NCBI GenBank assembly: GCA_035489755.1
Contig: DATGZK010000044.1
Coordinates: forward strand, 1-64,000
Direction of reading: 5' to 3'
DNA: 64,000 bases
Source of the DNA: UBA9160 sp035489755
Lineage (GTDB): Bacteria > Myxococcota_A > UBA9160
The notes below the pieces were generated by a model, which was not told the DNA's origin, ran no database searches, and saw nothing but the letters and a program-made list of their open reading frames with translations. Numbering within the stretch: the first letter of the stretch is position 1; each line of letters starts with the position of its first letter. A program made the position numbers and the translations under genes. Positions 54,454 through 63,196 of this stretch are shown one piece after another.

Positions 54454-55319
54454 ACCCCTACACCTCCTGGCAGGAGCTCGAGGGCCACATCCTTGGCCGG
54501 AGCGGAATGTGTGAGCGCCCCGATCGACACGCGATGAACACCGCTTGCCGCGACCTCGTGGAGGTTGTCGATCGTGATGCCGCCCGATGCCTCGAGGATG
54601 GCGCGGCCCCGTAGGCGCTCGGCAATCACACGAAGCTCCGCGGGGCTGCGATTGTCGAGCAGCAGGAAATCGGCACCTGCGTCAACCGCGGCGACCGCTT
54701 GCTCAAGGGATTCGACCTCGACTTGTACGCGAAGGTGCGCAGGCGCGGCGGCGCGGGCAGACTTCACCGCCTGGGAGACGCCGCCGGCCGCCGCGACGTG
54801 ATTGTCCTTCAGCAGGATTCCATCGAAAAGGCCCATCCGCTGATTGATTCCGCCTCCCACCGCGACGGCGTATTTGTCGAGGACACGCCAGCCCGGGAGC
54901 GTTTTCCGGGTGTCCACGATGTCGACGCCCATACCCTTCACGCGAATCACGTATCGCTGGGTCAGGCTCGCGATTCCGCACATCCGTCCAAGGAAGTTGA
55001 GCGCCGTACGCTCGCCCGCGAAGATGGCGCGGAGCGAGCCCGCGACCGTAGCGAGCGGGGTGCCCGCTGCGACGTCGGTGCCGTCGTGAACCTCCTCGTG
55101 GAAACGCAAACTGGGGTCTACGGCCGCGAACACGACTCTTGCTACGCCGAGGCCGCAGACGCGGAGCGGCTCGCGGGCCTCAATCACGGCGCAACCCTCC
55201 TGCGAAGCGGGAATCACGAGCGCGCTCGTCACATCGCCGGCCCCTACATCCTCCGCCAGACTGCGCGTGACGAGCTCACGCCAGGCCCATTCCGCGGGCA
55301 GGACCGGCGAGCCCGTCAT
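54450..55319 (-). CDS. nadC: Nicotinate-nucleotide pyrophosphorylase (quinolinate phosphoribosyltransferase)
   Basis: 289 aa. It converts quinolinate and PRPP to nicotinate mononucleotide in NAD synthesis. EDVGAGDVTSALVIPASQ and ERTALNFLGRMCGIASLTQRYV match the family; DTRKTLPGWRVLDKYAVAVG contains the signature TRKT motif, and ILEASGGITIDNL the phosphate-binding end. It overlaps valS upstream and birA downstream by 4 bp each. nadA and nadB are not in the window. Confidence 0.96.
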   Translation of the reverse strand: MTGSPVLPAEWAWRELVTRSLAEDVGAGDVTSALVIPASQEGCAVIEAREPLRVCGLGVARVVFAAVDPSLRFHEEVHDGTDVAAGTPLATVAGSLRAIFAGERTALNFLGRMCGIASLTQRYVIRVKGMGVDIVDTRKTLPGWRVLDKYAVAVGGGINQRMGLFDGILLKDNHVAAAGGVSQAVKSARAAAPAHLRVQVEVESLEQAVAAVDAGADFLLLDNRSPAELRVIAERLRGRAILEASGGITIDNLHEVAASGVHRVSIGALTHSAPAKDVALELLPGGVGV

Positions 55320-57988
55320 GCGTCCGCCCCGAGGATCTGACGCAGGCGTGAGATCCGCTCCCGCGTGGTCTTCAACTCGGTCTCGAGTCGGGCGCGCTTG
55401 TCCCGTTCGGCCTCCACGACATCCTCCTTGGCGCGGGCGAGGAAGTCTGGATTGTCGAGTTTTTTGGCGGAGATGGCGAGCTCTTTCTCGAGTGTCTTCT
55501 GCGCCTTTTCAAGACGCCGAAGCTCGTCGCCGAGGAAGCTCGGATCGCTCAGCTCGACCCGGACCAGGTATCCACCCGCTTGTACCACGGCGGCGGTCGC
55601 TGGGGCCGGGCCGTCGTCAAAGCGCAGCTCTCCCGCACCCACCAGGGCCCGCAGGCCTGCGGCGTGACGCTCGACGAAGGGGAGGGCGGCCGTCGGGAAG
55701 CCGACCTGCACGCGGGTCGAGGGCGCAAGGCCAAGCTCGCCGCGAACCTGCCGCACGCGGGTCACCACCTCGACCAGGGTGTGCATCTCGCTGGCTTCGT
55801 TCTCAGAAAGGGGGGACGCGGTCGACGGATAGCCGCGTTCGAGCGCGAGCCGTGAATCGCCCGTGGGCAGCGCCTGGAGAATCTCTTCGGTCACAAACGG
55901 CATCACTGGGTGGAGCCCGACGAGAGCGCCCGCCAGCACCTCGACGAGCGTTCGCTGGGTGGGGGCGCGGGTTGCCTGGTCGGTCGCCTGCAGCTGTTGC
56001 TTTGCGAGCTCGATGTACCAGTCGCACAGTTCTCCCCAGACGAACTGGTAGAGAGCGTTCGCGGCATCGTTGAAGCGAAATGCGTCGATCGCGCGGTGCG
56101 CGTCCGAAAGCGCCGCATCGAGGCGGGTACGGATCCAGCGGTCATAGAGCGAGGCGGACCCCAGCGGGGCTCGCGCAGGTTCGTAGTCGCCCAAATTGAG
56201 CAGCGCAAACCGCGCCGCATTCCACAGCTTGGTGACGAAAGCGCGGCCGCCGTCAACCACGTTCACGCCGAACCGAATGTCGCGGCCTTGCGCTGCGAGC
56301 GACGTCAGAGTCCAGCGCACCGCATCGGTGCCATAGACGTCCATCACCTCGAGGGGATCGATGCCGATCCCTTTCGACTTCGACATCTTCCGTCCCTTCT
56401 CGTCGCGGACGAGGGGGTGAATGTAGACGTCGCGGAAGGGCACATCGCCCATGAAGTGCAGGCCCATCATGATCATTCGGGCCACCCAAAAGAAGATGAT
56501 GTCGAAGGCAGTGGACAGCACGGAGGTCGGGTAGAAAGCGCGAAGCTCCGGCGTATCCTCCGGCCAGCCCAGCGTCGAGAACGGCCAGAGAGCACTCGAG
56601 AACCACGTATCGAGCACATCGCTCTCCTGCACGATCGCCGCGCTCCCGCAGTGGCTGCAGCGCTCCGGGTCCTCGAGCTCCACCGTCCATTCTGCGCAGC
56701 TCGCGCAACGCCAAGCGGGGATGCGGTGCCCCCACCAAAGCTGCCGAGAAATCGCCCAGTCGCGGATGTTTTCCATCCAGTGGAAATAGGTGTTCTCCCA
56801 GGATGCCGGGTGGAATCGTACGCGCCCCTCGCGCACCGCTTCGATCGCAGGTCTGGCAAGGGGCTCCATGCGCATGAACCACTGCTCCGAGAGCAGAGGC
56901 TGCACGAGCGTGTCGCAGCGGTCGCAATGGGGGACCTCGTGTGGGTGGTCCTTCACGCCGACAAGAAGTCCCGCGGCCTCCAGATCTGCGACCACCCGCT
57001 TGCGCGCCTCGCTCACCGAGAGACCGGCGTACGGACCGGCGTTCTCATTCAAGGTCGCGTCGGGGTGGAGAATGTTGATGGCGGGCAGGCCGAGCCGGCG
57101 TGCGCAATCGAAGTCATGCGGATCATGGGCCGGCGTGACTTTCACGACACCTGTACCGAATTCGCGATCCACGAAAGCATCGCTGACGATGGGGATCTCG
57201 CGGCCGAGGAGCGGGAGCCGCACCTGTTTGCCCACGACCGCTCGCCAGCGCGCATCCTCGGGATGCACCGCCACAGCGGTGTCGCCGAGGAGCGTCTCCG
57301 GGCGCGTCGTCTCGACCACGAGCTCGCCCGTCCCGTCGACCAGCGGATAGCGGATCGCATACAGCTTTCCCGACACCGGCCGGTGAGGGCTCTCGAGGTC
57401 CGACAGAACCGTGCTGCAGCGCGGGCACCAGCTCACCAAGTACTCGGAGCGGTAGATCAGGCCCTGGTGGTAGAGACGGACGAAGACCTCGCGCACCGCA
57501 CGGGAGAGCCCCGGATCCATGGTGAAGCGCTCTCGCGACCAATCGCAGGAGCAGCCCAGGGCCTGGAGCTGCTCCACGATGCGGGCGCCGTAACGCGCCT
57601 TCCACTCCCAGACGAGATCGACAAAAGCCTCGCGGCCAAGGTCGTGGCGAGTCTTGCCCGCTTTCGCGATCTCCTTTTCGACCACCACCTGGGTGGAGAT
57701 GCCGGCGTGGTCGGTGCCTGGCATCCACAGCACGTTCATACCCTGCAGCCGCCTGTGACGAGCAAGGAGGTCCTGGAGCGTATTGTTTAAGGCATGGCCG
57801 ACGTGCAAAGACCCGGTGATATTCGGCGGTGGGATCACCATCGAGAAGCGAGGTCGCGGGTCCGGCGGCTCGCCTGGACCCGGAGCAGACGCGCGAAAGA
57901 GCCCGCGCGCAAGCCACAGTCGGTACCAGCGCGATTCGGCGGGCTTGGCTTCGAATCGTGTGGGGAGCTGTCCGCCAGTCGCCGCCAA
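55316..57988 (-). CDS. valS: Valyl-tRNA synthetase
   Basis: 890 aa, class Ia synthetase. PPPNITGSLHVGHALNNTLQ carries the HIGH motif as HVGH; GRKMSKSKGIGIDPLEVMDV carries KMSKS. The editing (CP1) domain is present (SGKLYAIRYPLVDGTGELVV; TTRPETLLGDTAVAVHPEDA), a zinc-ribbon-like CASC/CSHC pair (RCASCAEW, RCSHCGSA) sits in the insertion, and a C-terminal coiled-coil arm (EKAQKTLEKELAISAKKLDN) ends the protein. First gene of a long overlapping operon running to 45,996. Confidence 0.97.
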   Translation of the reverse strand: MAATGGQLPTRFEAKPAESRWYRLWLARGLFRASAPGPGEPPDPRPRFSMVIPPPNITGSLHVGHALNNTLQDLLARHRRLQGMNVLWMPGTDHAGISTQVVVEKEIAKAGKTRHDLGREAFVDLVWEWKARYGARIVEQLQALGCSCDWSRERFTMDPGLSRAVREVFVRLYHQGLIYRSEYLVSWCPRCSTVLSDLESPHRPVSGKLYAIRYPLVDGTGELVVETTRPETLLGDTAVAVHPEDARWRAVVGKQVRLPLLGREIPIVSDAFVDREFGTGVVKVTPAHDPHDFDCARRLGLPAINILHPDATLNENAGPYAGLSVSEARKRVVADLEAAGLLVGVKDHPHEVPHCDRCDTLVQPLLSEQWFMRMEPLARPAIEAVREGRVRFHPASWENTYFHWMENIRDWAISRQLWWGHRIPAWRCASCAEWTVELEDPERCSHCGSAAIVQESDVLDTWFSSALWPFSTLGWPEDTPELRAFYPTSVLSTAFDIIFFWVARMIMMGLHFMGDVPFRDVYIHPLVRDEKGRKMSKSKGIGIDPLEVMDVYGTDAVRWTLTSLAAQGRDIRFGVNVVDGGRAFVTKLWNAARFALLNLGDYEPARAPLGSASLYDRWIRTRLDAALSDAHRAIDAFRFNDAANALYQFVWGELCDWYIELAKQQLQATDQATRAPTQRTLVEVLAGALVGLHPVMPFVTEEILQALPTGDSRLALERGYPSTASPLSENEASEMHTLVEVVTRVRQVRGELGLAPSTRVQVGFPTAALPFVERHAAGLRALVGAGELRFDDGPAPATAAVVQAGGYLVRVELSDPSFLGDELRRLEKAQKTLEKELAISAKKLDNPDFLARAKEDVVEAERDKRARLETELKTTRERISRLRQILGADA

Positions 57989-58010
57989 GGGAGGCGGAGT
58001 GTACCGGAGC

Positions 58011-59615
58011 CTACTCCTCCTCGCCCTTCATGCGGCGGATCTCCTCTCTTACCAGCGCTTCCGCCATCTGTGGGATGACCTCCCACGCGATGGCCTCGAA
58101 GCGCTCGAGCACCTGCCGCACGATCGTGTCGGAGAGATCACTGAAGGCCTCCCACGCCACCTTTTCCAGCGTGTCGTGGATTCGCTGCCGCATGACCGGG
58201 GAGATATCCGGTGTCGTGGGTCGGGAAGACCCGGCGGTCTGGACGGGTTCGGTCGGCCCGCCGCGCGGGACCACAGGCGCTGCGGGCATGCGAAGCGGCT
58301 CTTGGGCGCGGGGGATCTGGGACAGCGGCTGCGGCGCCGGTGCGCTGGGCTCTGAAGCCAGGCGCGCCGGCGGGTTGATCCGCGGCGGTGGGAGCTGGGT
58401 GAGCGTTGGAGCCGTTGGTGTGAGCGTTGGAGCTGTCGGTGTATGGTCACTCTGGCTCATCCCGCGCATCGAGACACCCCGGTCAGGCGGGGCGAGGGGC
58501 TCGCCGAGGTCCGACCAGGAGACGTCATGGCCGCGACCCGCTTCTGGGTCGAGGACGGTTTCGCGCGCCAGGTCATCCGGGTCGAGGCGCGAGAGCGGGT
58601 CCTCTGCGGGGCGTGCACTCGCCAGCGCCGTCGTCGGCGCGGCCGCCGAACGCCCCATCGGCATCGGCTCATCCTCGAAAAGGGCTACCGTCCCTGCGCC
58701 GCCGCCGCCGGTCGCGCCCAGCGCATCTTCGACTTCAAGCCCCGAAAGCTCGTCCTCGAGCCCTCCGTGCTGCACGGAATCGCCCTGCCACGGACCATCC
58801 GGATCATCCGCAAAGATCGCGACCGTCGCCTCAGGCCCCGAGCGCGGCGCCGCGGTCTCCGTGAGAGGTCGGGTGGGCGGGGCGGAGGAAATCAAAGGCG
58901 CCCCGGTCGGCATGCGAACCGGGTCCAGGGCCGGCTCCCCGAAGTCCAGGCCGACTTCCTCTCCTTCACCAAGATCGAAGGTTGCGCCGCTCGGATCGGG
59001 CCGATCGAGGAGCATCGTCCGCTGCCCGTCGCCCGTCGTTTCGTTTTGGGTCTCGGTCTGCGGATCCGCGAGTCCGAGCTCACCCTCGTTCAGGAGCTCG
59101 TCGTCGAAGAAGTCATAGGCCTCCTCTTCCACCGGCACCGCGGAGCCTCCGGGGGCAATCGCCGCTGCGGCGGACGCCACCGGTGCGCGCACGAACTCCG
59201 GGGGTGCGGGGGCTGGAGCGGGCACCGGCTGTGCAGCCGGCTTCGCGCTCTTTGCGAGCAGACCGTTTACTGTGTCGACGAGTGCCTGCGCCTCGAAGGG
59301 CTTTGTGATGTGACCGTCCGCGCCGACGCGTCGCGCACGCTCCTCGTCGAACGCCTCGAACGTTCCGGTCAGCAACAGAACGGGAATGTGTCGAAAAGCT
59401 GGGTCGGATTTGATCGCCTCGCAGACCTCATAGCCGTTCTTGCCCGGCATGACGACATCCGCGAGCACGATGTCGGGGTGCGCCGACCGGACTTGGGCGA
59501 TGGCGTCGTCTCCGTTGTCGACCGTGAGAAGGGAAACGTCCTCGTTCGCGAAGGAGAGTCCGACGACCTTCTGGATCGTCACGCTGTCGTCCGCAAGCAG
59601 CAAGGTCTTGGGCAT
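58011..59615 (-). CDS. Receiver-domain protein with long disordered linker and conserved C-terminal helices
   Basis: 534 aa from ATG 59615. Receiver domain 1-125 with phosphoacceptor Asp in DIVLADVVMPGKNGYEVCEA, LLLTGTFEAFD and the Lys in HITKPFEAQ. Residues about 130-465 are Ala/Pro/acidic and unstructured, including a TPTAPTL heptad repeated twice (see repeat). The last 60 residues (EKVAWEAFSDLSDTIVRQVL, then ERFEAIAWEVIPQMAEALVR, EEIRRM) are two amphipathic helices that recall the C-terminal oligomerisation module of PopZ-type hubs and of myxobacterial motility regulators. Likely a polar scaffold under phosphorylation control; that is inference. Confidence 0.82.
   Translation of the reverse strand: MPKTLLLADDSVTIQKVVGLSFANEDVSLLTVDNGDDAIAQVRSAHPDIVLADVVMPGKNGYEVCEAIKSDPAFRHIPVLLLTGTFEAFDEERARRVGADGHITKPFEAQALVDTVNGLLAKSAKPAAQPVPAPAPAPPEFVRAPVASAAAAIAPGGSAVPVEEEAYDFFDDELLNEGELGLADPQTETQNETTGDGQRTMLLDRPDPSGATFDLGEGEEVGLDFGEPALDPVRMPTGAPLISSAPPTRPLTETAAPRSGPEATVAIFADDPDGPWQGDSVQHGGLEDELSGLEVEDALGATGGGGAGTVALFEDEPMPMGRSAAAPTTALASARPAEDPLSRLDPDDLARETVLDPEAGRGHDVSWSDLGEPLAPPDRGVSMRGMSQSDHTPTAPTLTPTAPTLTQLPPPRINPPARLASEPSAPAPQPLSQIPRAQEPLRMPAAPVVPRGGPTEPVQTAGSSRPTTPDISPVMRQRIHDTLEKVAWEAFSDLSDTIVRQVLERFEAIAWEVIPQMAEALVREEIRRMKGEEE
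58401..58442. repeat. Two tandem 21-bp units in the receiver protein gene
   Basis: Units at 58401-58421 and 58422-58442 differ at two positions and encode a TPTAPTL heptad twice. A slippage-prone spot inside the disordered linker. Confidence 0.8.
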
Positions 59616-59842
59616 GATCCCCCCGGCGGCGCTCGGGTCCCCGGCGCCGATTCCACCACACTTCGCGTGTATTATCGTCGGTAAGCGCTCCGGGATTGAA
59701 TGCTTTCTTTGGTCCCAGCTCAAGGGCCAGGGTTCGCCGGCCGCCGCAAGGGGCAATCCGGGCCGGATCAAGTCACCCCGGGCTGACTCCGATACGCAGG
59801 GGGTCCGGGGCCGCTTCCAAGGACCCCTCGGAGCCCTTCGCG

Positions 59843-60604
59843 ATGATCCTGCGCTCCTCTGCCGCCTCGGACGTCGGCCGCCGCCGGCGCATCAACGAAG
59901 ACCGCTATGCCCTTGTTCCCGATCTCGGCCTGTTCCTTGTGGCGGACGGCATGGGCGGGCACACCGCGGGCCAGGTGGCGAGCGCCCTCGCGACGGAGGC
60001 CGTCACCCGCTGCGTGCGCGGGGGAGGCCCCGGCAAGGGCAGCCTCGCCGAGTGCCTTCGGGAGGCGGTTTTCGCCGCGAACCTCGAGGTCTTCCAGACC
60101 GCGCAGGAGCGACCCGAGCTCTCCGGCATGGGCACAACGCTCGTGACGATGCTCTTTGCGGGGGAGCGTGCGGCGCTCGCTCACGTGGGCGACAGCCGGG
60201 CCTATCTCGTGCGCCGGGGGCGGATTCGTCAGCTGACCGATGACCATTCGCTGGTGGGCGAGCTCCAGCGCCGGGGCGAGCTCAGCGCGGACGCCGCCCG
60301 CGATCACCCGCACCGACACGTGTTGACGCGCGCGCTCGGCGTACGCCGTGCCGTGCAGCCCGACCTGGCCGAGCTGGAGATCGCGGGACAAGACGTCTTT
60401 GTGCTGTGCACGGACGGTCTCACGACCCATGTGCGCGACGAAGAGATCGCCAAGGCAGTGGCAGGGGACGCCGATCCTGCGGAGACCGCCCAAGCTCTCG
60501 TCGCTCTCGCCAACGCACGAGGGGGCGAAGACAACGTGACGGTCGCAATCCTGCGCTGCGATGGCGAAGCGGGAGGCGCGCCCATTTTCTCTACGGGCTG
60601 TTAG
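59843..60604 (+). CDS. PP2C-type serine/threonine phosphatase
   Basis: 253 aa from ATG 59843. All PP2C metal and catalytic blocks are present: INEDRYAL, LFLVADGMGGHTAGQVASAL, GMGTTLVTMLF, HVGDSRAYLVRRG, LTDDHSLVGEL, VLTRALGV, DVFVLCTDGLTTHV and GGEDNVTVAIL. It should dephosphorylate Ser/Thr-kinase targets or act in a partner-switch with a sigma factor. It is convergent with the FliA-like sigma gene, the stops overlapping by 4 bp. No kinase is in the window. Confidence 0.94.
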   Translation: MILRSSAASDVGRRRRINEDRYALVPDLGLFLVADGMGGHTAGQVASALATEAVTRCVRGGGPGKGSLAECLREAVFAANLEVFQTAQERPELSGMGTTLVTMLFAGERAALAHVGDSRAYLVRRGRIRQLTDDHSLVGELQRRGELSADAARDHPHRHVLTRALGVRRAVQPDLAELEIAGQDVFVLCTDGLTTHVRDEEIAKAVAGDADPAETAQALVALANARGGEDNVTVAILRCDGEAGGAPIFSTGC

Positions 60605-61365
60605 CGCTCCGTCATGCCTTTCAGCTTCGAGCGCAGGCGCAGCACCGCCTTGGTGTGGATCTGGCATACCCGGGACTCGGTGATGCCGAGGATCGAACCG
60701 ATTTCCTTCATGTTGAGATCTTCGTAGTAGTAGAGCGACACCACGAGCCGCTCCTTCTCCGGCAGCGTGGCGATCGTGTCGCCAATGATCTCTTTCATTT
60801 CCTGGAGCTTCAGGGACGCAAACGGATTCTCGGAATGCACGTCCTCGACGATGTCCGCGAAGCTTCCGTTGCGATCCCCGTCCGGGCTCGAACCGCGGAT
60901 TTCTTCAAGATTTACCAGCGAGATGCCGCGCACCTGGTTCAGCAGCTCGTGGAACTTGTCGATCTGGAGACCCAGCGAATCGGCGACTTCCTCTTCGCTT
61001 GCCGATCGCCCAAGCCGCTGCTCCACCTCTCCATAGGCGCGCTCGAGGCGCCGGCTCTTCTGGCGGACGCTGCGGGGCACCCAGTCGAGCGAGCGGAGCT
61101 GATCGAGGATGGCCCCTTTGATTCTGAACTCCGCATAGGTCTTGAACTTGCAGTTCTTGTCGGGGTCGTACTTCTCGATCGCGTCCATCAGGCCGATGAC
61201 GCCGGTGTTGTGGAGGTCGTCAAGGTCGATGTGCGAGGGAAGCCGGACGGCGATGCGGTTCACGATGTAGCGGATGAGGGGCGTGTGCTCGAGGACGATC
61301 TGCTCTTTAAGGGTCGGCGGGACCTCGGAGTTGCTCTCCTTCAGCTCGCGCAGCAGCGTCTCCAT
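60601..61365 (-). CDS. FliA/WhiG-type sigma factor (sigma-28 family)
   Basis: 254 aa from ATG 61365, which has GGGGGA 7 nt upstream; an ATG at 61398 would add 11 residues but lacks a ribosome-binding site. Region 2: IDLDDLHNTGVIGLMDAIEK and FKTYAEFRIKGAILDQLRSL, then DWVPRSVRQKSRRLE, the FliA hallmark. Region 3: SEEEVADSLGLQIDKFHELL. Region 4: DTIATLPEKERLVVSLYYYE and MKEIGSILGITESRVCQIHT. No flagellar gene is nearby; in these bacteria the factor may serve motility or development. A -24/-12 promoter lies 60 bp upstream. Confidence 0.92.
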   Translation of the reverse strand: METLLRELKESNSEVPPTLKEQIVLEHTPLIRYIVNRIAVRLPSHIDLDDLHNTGVIGLMDAIEKYDPDKNCKFKTYAEFRIKGAILDQLRSLDWVPRSVRQKSRRLERAYGEVEQRLGRSASEEEVADSLGLQIDKFHELLNQVRGISLVNLEEIRGSSPDGDRNGSFADIVEDVHSENPFASLKLQEMKEIIGDTIATLPEKERLVVSLYYYEDLNMKEIGSILGITESRVCQIHTKAVLRLRSKLKGMTER

Positions 61366-61686
61366 GGATTGTTCCCCCTGTTTCGGTTCATCTGCCATCG
61401 GCTTGCCTGCGTGCTGCCGGCAGAAGCACGCCCCATGCCAAAGCACGGGCTTGCCTAGCCGTCAGGGCTCGGCGAGCCGTCCTGGATATGCGTAAGGGTC
61501 CAGAAGCACGCGAGTTTCCGCAGACTCGGGTGAGCTGCCGAGCGGCAGACAAAGCGCGGGCTCGCGTGCAGCCGGCTGCGGCGGCAAGGCGGACGGCTCG
61601 CAAGAGCGTCAGCGTTCCGACGCGATCGTCGGGATGGCGTTACAAATCGGTTCTCGCGGGGTGGGTGTGGCTCGAAGAAAGGCGGC
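61366..61686. other. Intergenic stretch holding the sigma-factor promoter
   Basis: No gene. Besides the sigma-54 site it contains two similar GGCTTGCCT segments (61400-61408 and 61448-61456) that flank it as direct repeats. Confidence 0.4.
61425..61440 (-). promoter_or_regulatory. Sigma-54 (-24/-12) promoter of the FliA-like gene
   Basis: On the minus strand TGGCATG, four bases, GTGCT match the consensus TGGCACG-N4-TTGCW at all but two positions, with the essential GG and GC at exact 10-bp spacing. A T precedes the first G pair as in the consensus. The expected start point is near 61413, 48 nt before the chosen ATG. Confidence 0.65.
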
Positions 61687-63078
61687 TCACCCTTCGGGTG
61701 TGTCGAGGCCTTTCTTTTTCATTTTTTCCAGCAGGGTGGTGCGATTCAGACCCAGGAGCTGCGCGGCGCGGTTCTTGTTCCAGTGCGTGTGCTCGAGTGC
61801 CTGGCGGATCAGGTCGGTTTCGAAGCGGTCGACCACCTCATTGAACGGCAATCCGCTTGCCGGCACGCGCGGGGCGGCGAAGGCGGGCTCGGAAGCCCTG
61901 TCGCGGATCGACCGTGGCATGTCCTCGACACCGATCTCCCCTTCACCGCGCAGGATCGCGAGCCGCTCCATGAGGTTCTCGAGCTCGCGCACGTTGCCCG
62001 GCCAGTCGTACGCGCAAAGGCGCTCGACCGCCTCTGCTGTGATCCCCACCGGCTTGGCCTTGCCGTGGTTTACCCGCTCGAGGAAATGGTGGATGAGAAG
62101 CGGCACGTCGTCCGAGCGTTCGCGCAGTGGCGGCATCTCGATCGGTATGACGTTTAGGCGGTAGAACAGATCTTCGCGGAAGCGGCGCTCGCGGATCGCT
62201 TGCTCGAGGTTCTGGTTCGTGGCGGCGATTACCCGCACGTTCACGCGCACAGTCTTCGAGGAACCGACGGGCTCAAAGGTGCGGTCCTGCAGGACGCGAA
62301 GCATCTTCACCTGGAGGTTCGAGCTCATGTCGCCGATCTCGTCGAGGAAGATGCTCCCCCCGTTGGCGAGGGAGAAGCGGCCTTCCCGGTGCGCGAAGGC
62401 GTTGGTGAAGGCTCCCCGCATATGCCCAAAGAGTTCGCTTTCGAGGAGCTCTTCGGGAATCGCGCCGCAGTTGACGGTCACCAGCATGCGGTCCGCGCGG
62501 CGGCTGTTGAAGTGGAGGGCGCGCGCAATGAGCTCCTTTCCGGTCCCGCTCTCGCCAGTGATGAGCACCGTACTTTCGGTGTCTGCGACCTTCTCCACCG
62601 TGTCCAGCACGCCGCGCAGCGCAGCGCTGGTGCCGACCACGTTCTCGAAGCGATAGCGCGAGCGAAGCTGGTTCTGGAGCAGGCGGTTTTCCGCCTTAAG
62701 TCGCCCGTGCTCGATGGCCTGTTCCACAAGCCGCCGCACCACGTCGAGGTGGCTCTGATCGAAGGGCTTCTCGAGATACCAGAAGGCCCCGGCGCGGAGC
62801 GCTTCGACCGAGTGCTCAGCGCTGCCATAGCCAGTGATCACAATGCTGGGCACGTCGGGTTCGAGGTCTTTCAGTTGGCGCACGAGCTCGATGCCGTTGA
62901 TTCCGGGCATCCGAACGTCGCACAAGACGAGGTCGACAGATTGACCAGAGACAACGGCCAAGGCTTCGCTCGCGTCGCGAGCCATGGAAACCGTGAGCCC
63001 CATGCGCGAGAGGATGCGCTCCAGGGCGCGACGATAGAGCTCCTCATCGTCGACGACGAGAACGTGCGCTTTTCGCAG
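61687..63078 (-). CDS. NtrC-family sigma-54-dependent response regulator (GAFTNA variant)
   Basis: 463 aa. Receiver at about 5-120 (VLVVDDEELYRR; phosphoacceptor in LVLCDVRMPG), AAA+ domain with LITGESGTGKELIARALH, GGSIFLDEIGDM and the Arg finger in REDLFYRLNVIPIEMPPLRE, and a C-terminal Fis-type HTH (HWNKNRAAQLLGLNRTTLLE). The sigma-54 contact loop is GAFTNA where GAFTGA is usual. The start is uncertain: CTG at 63078 has GGAGG 8 nt upstream and fits the domain edge; the nearest standard start, TTG at 63165, would leave only 31 bp to the divergent gene. It lies upstream of the sigma-factor gene in the same direction. Confidence 0.9.
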   Translation of the reverse strand: MRKAHVLVVDDEELYRRALERILSRMGLTVSMARDASEALAVVSGQSVDLVLCDVRMPGINGIELVRQLKDLEPDVPSIVITGYGSAEHSVEALRAGAFWYLEKPFDQSHLDVVRRLVEQAIEHGRLKAENRLLQNQLRSRYRFENVVGTSAALRGVLDTVEKVADTESTVLITGESGTGKELIARALHFNSRRADRMLVTVNCGAIPEELLESELFGHMRGAFTNAFAHREGRFSLANGGSIFLDEIGDMSSNLQVKMLRVLQDRTFEPVGSSKTVRVNVRVIAATNQNLEQAIRERRFREDLFYRLNVIPIEMPPLRERSDDVPLLIHHFLERVNHGKAKPVGITAEAVERLCAYDWPGNVRELENLMERLAILRGEGEIGVEDMPRSIRDRASEPAFAAPRVPASGLPFNEVVDRFETDLIRQALEHTHWNKNRAAQLLGLNRTTLLEKMKKKGLDTPEG

Positions 63079-63196
63079 CTTCGAAACCTCCGCGCGGCGG
63101 AGGGGGGCGTCGCGCAGTGTAGAGACTTCGGTCCGGGGTTCAAGCGGGGGGCGATTCCCACTCAAGGGTCCCGATTCCGGGACCGATACGTACGCC

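Noticed and set aside
55910..57790. 626-codon plus-strand ORF opposite valS
   Set aside because: Antisense shadow of a certain synthetase gene.
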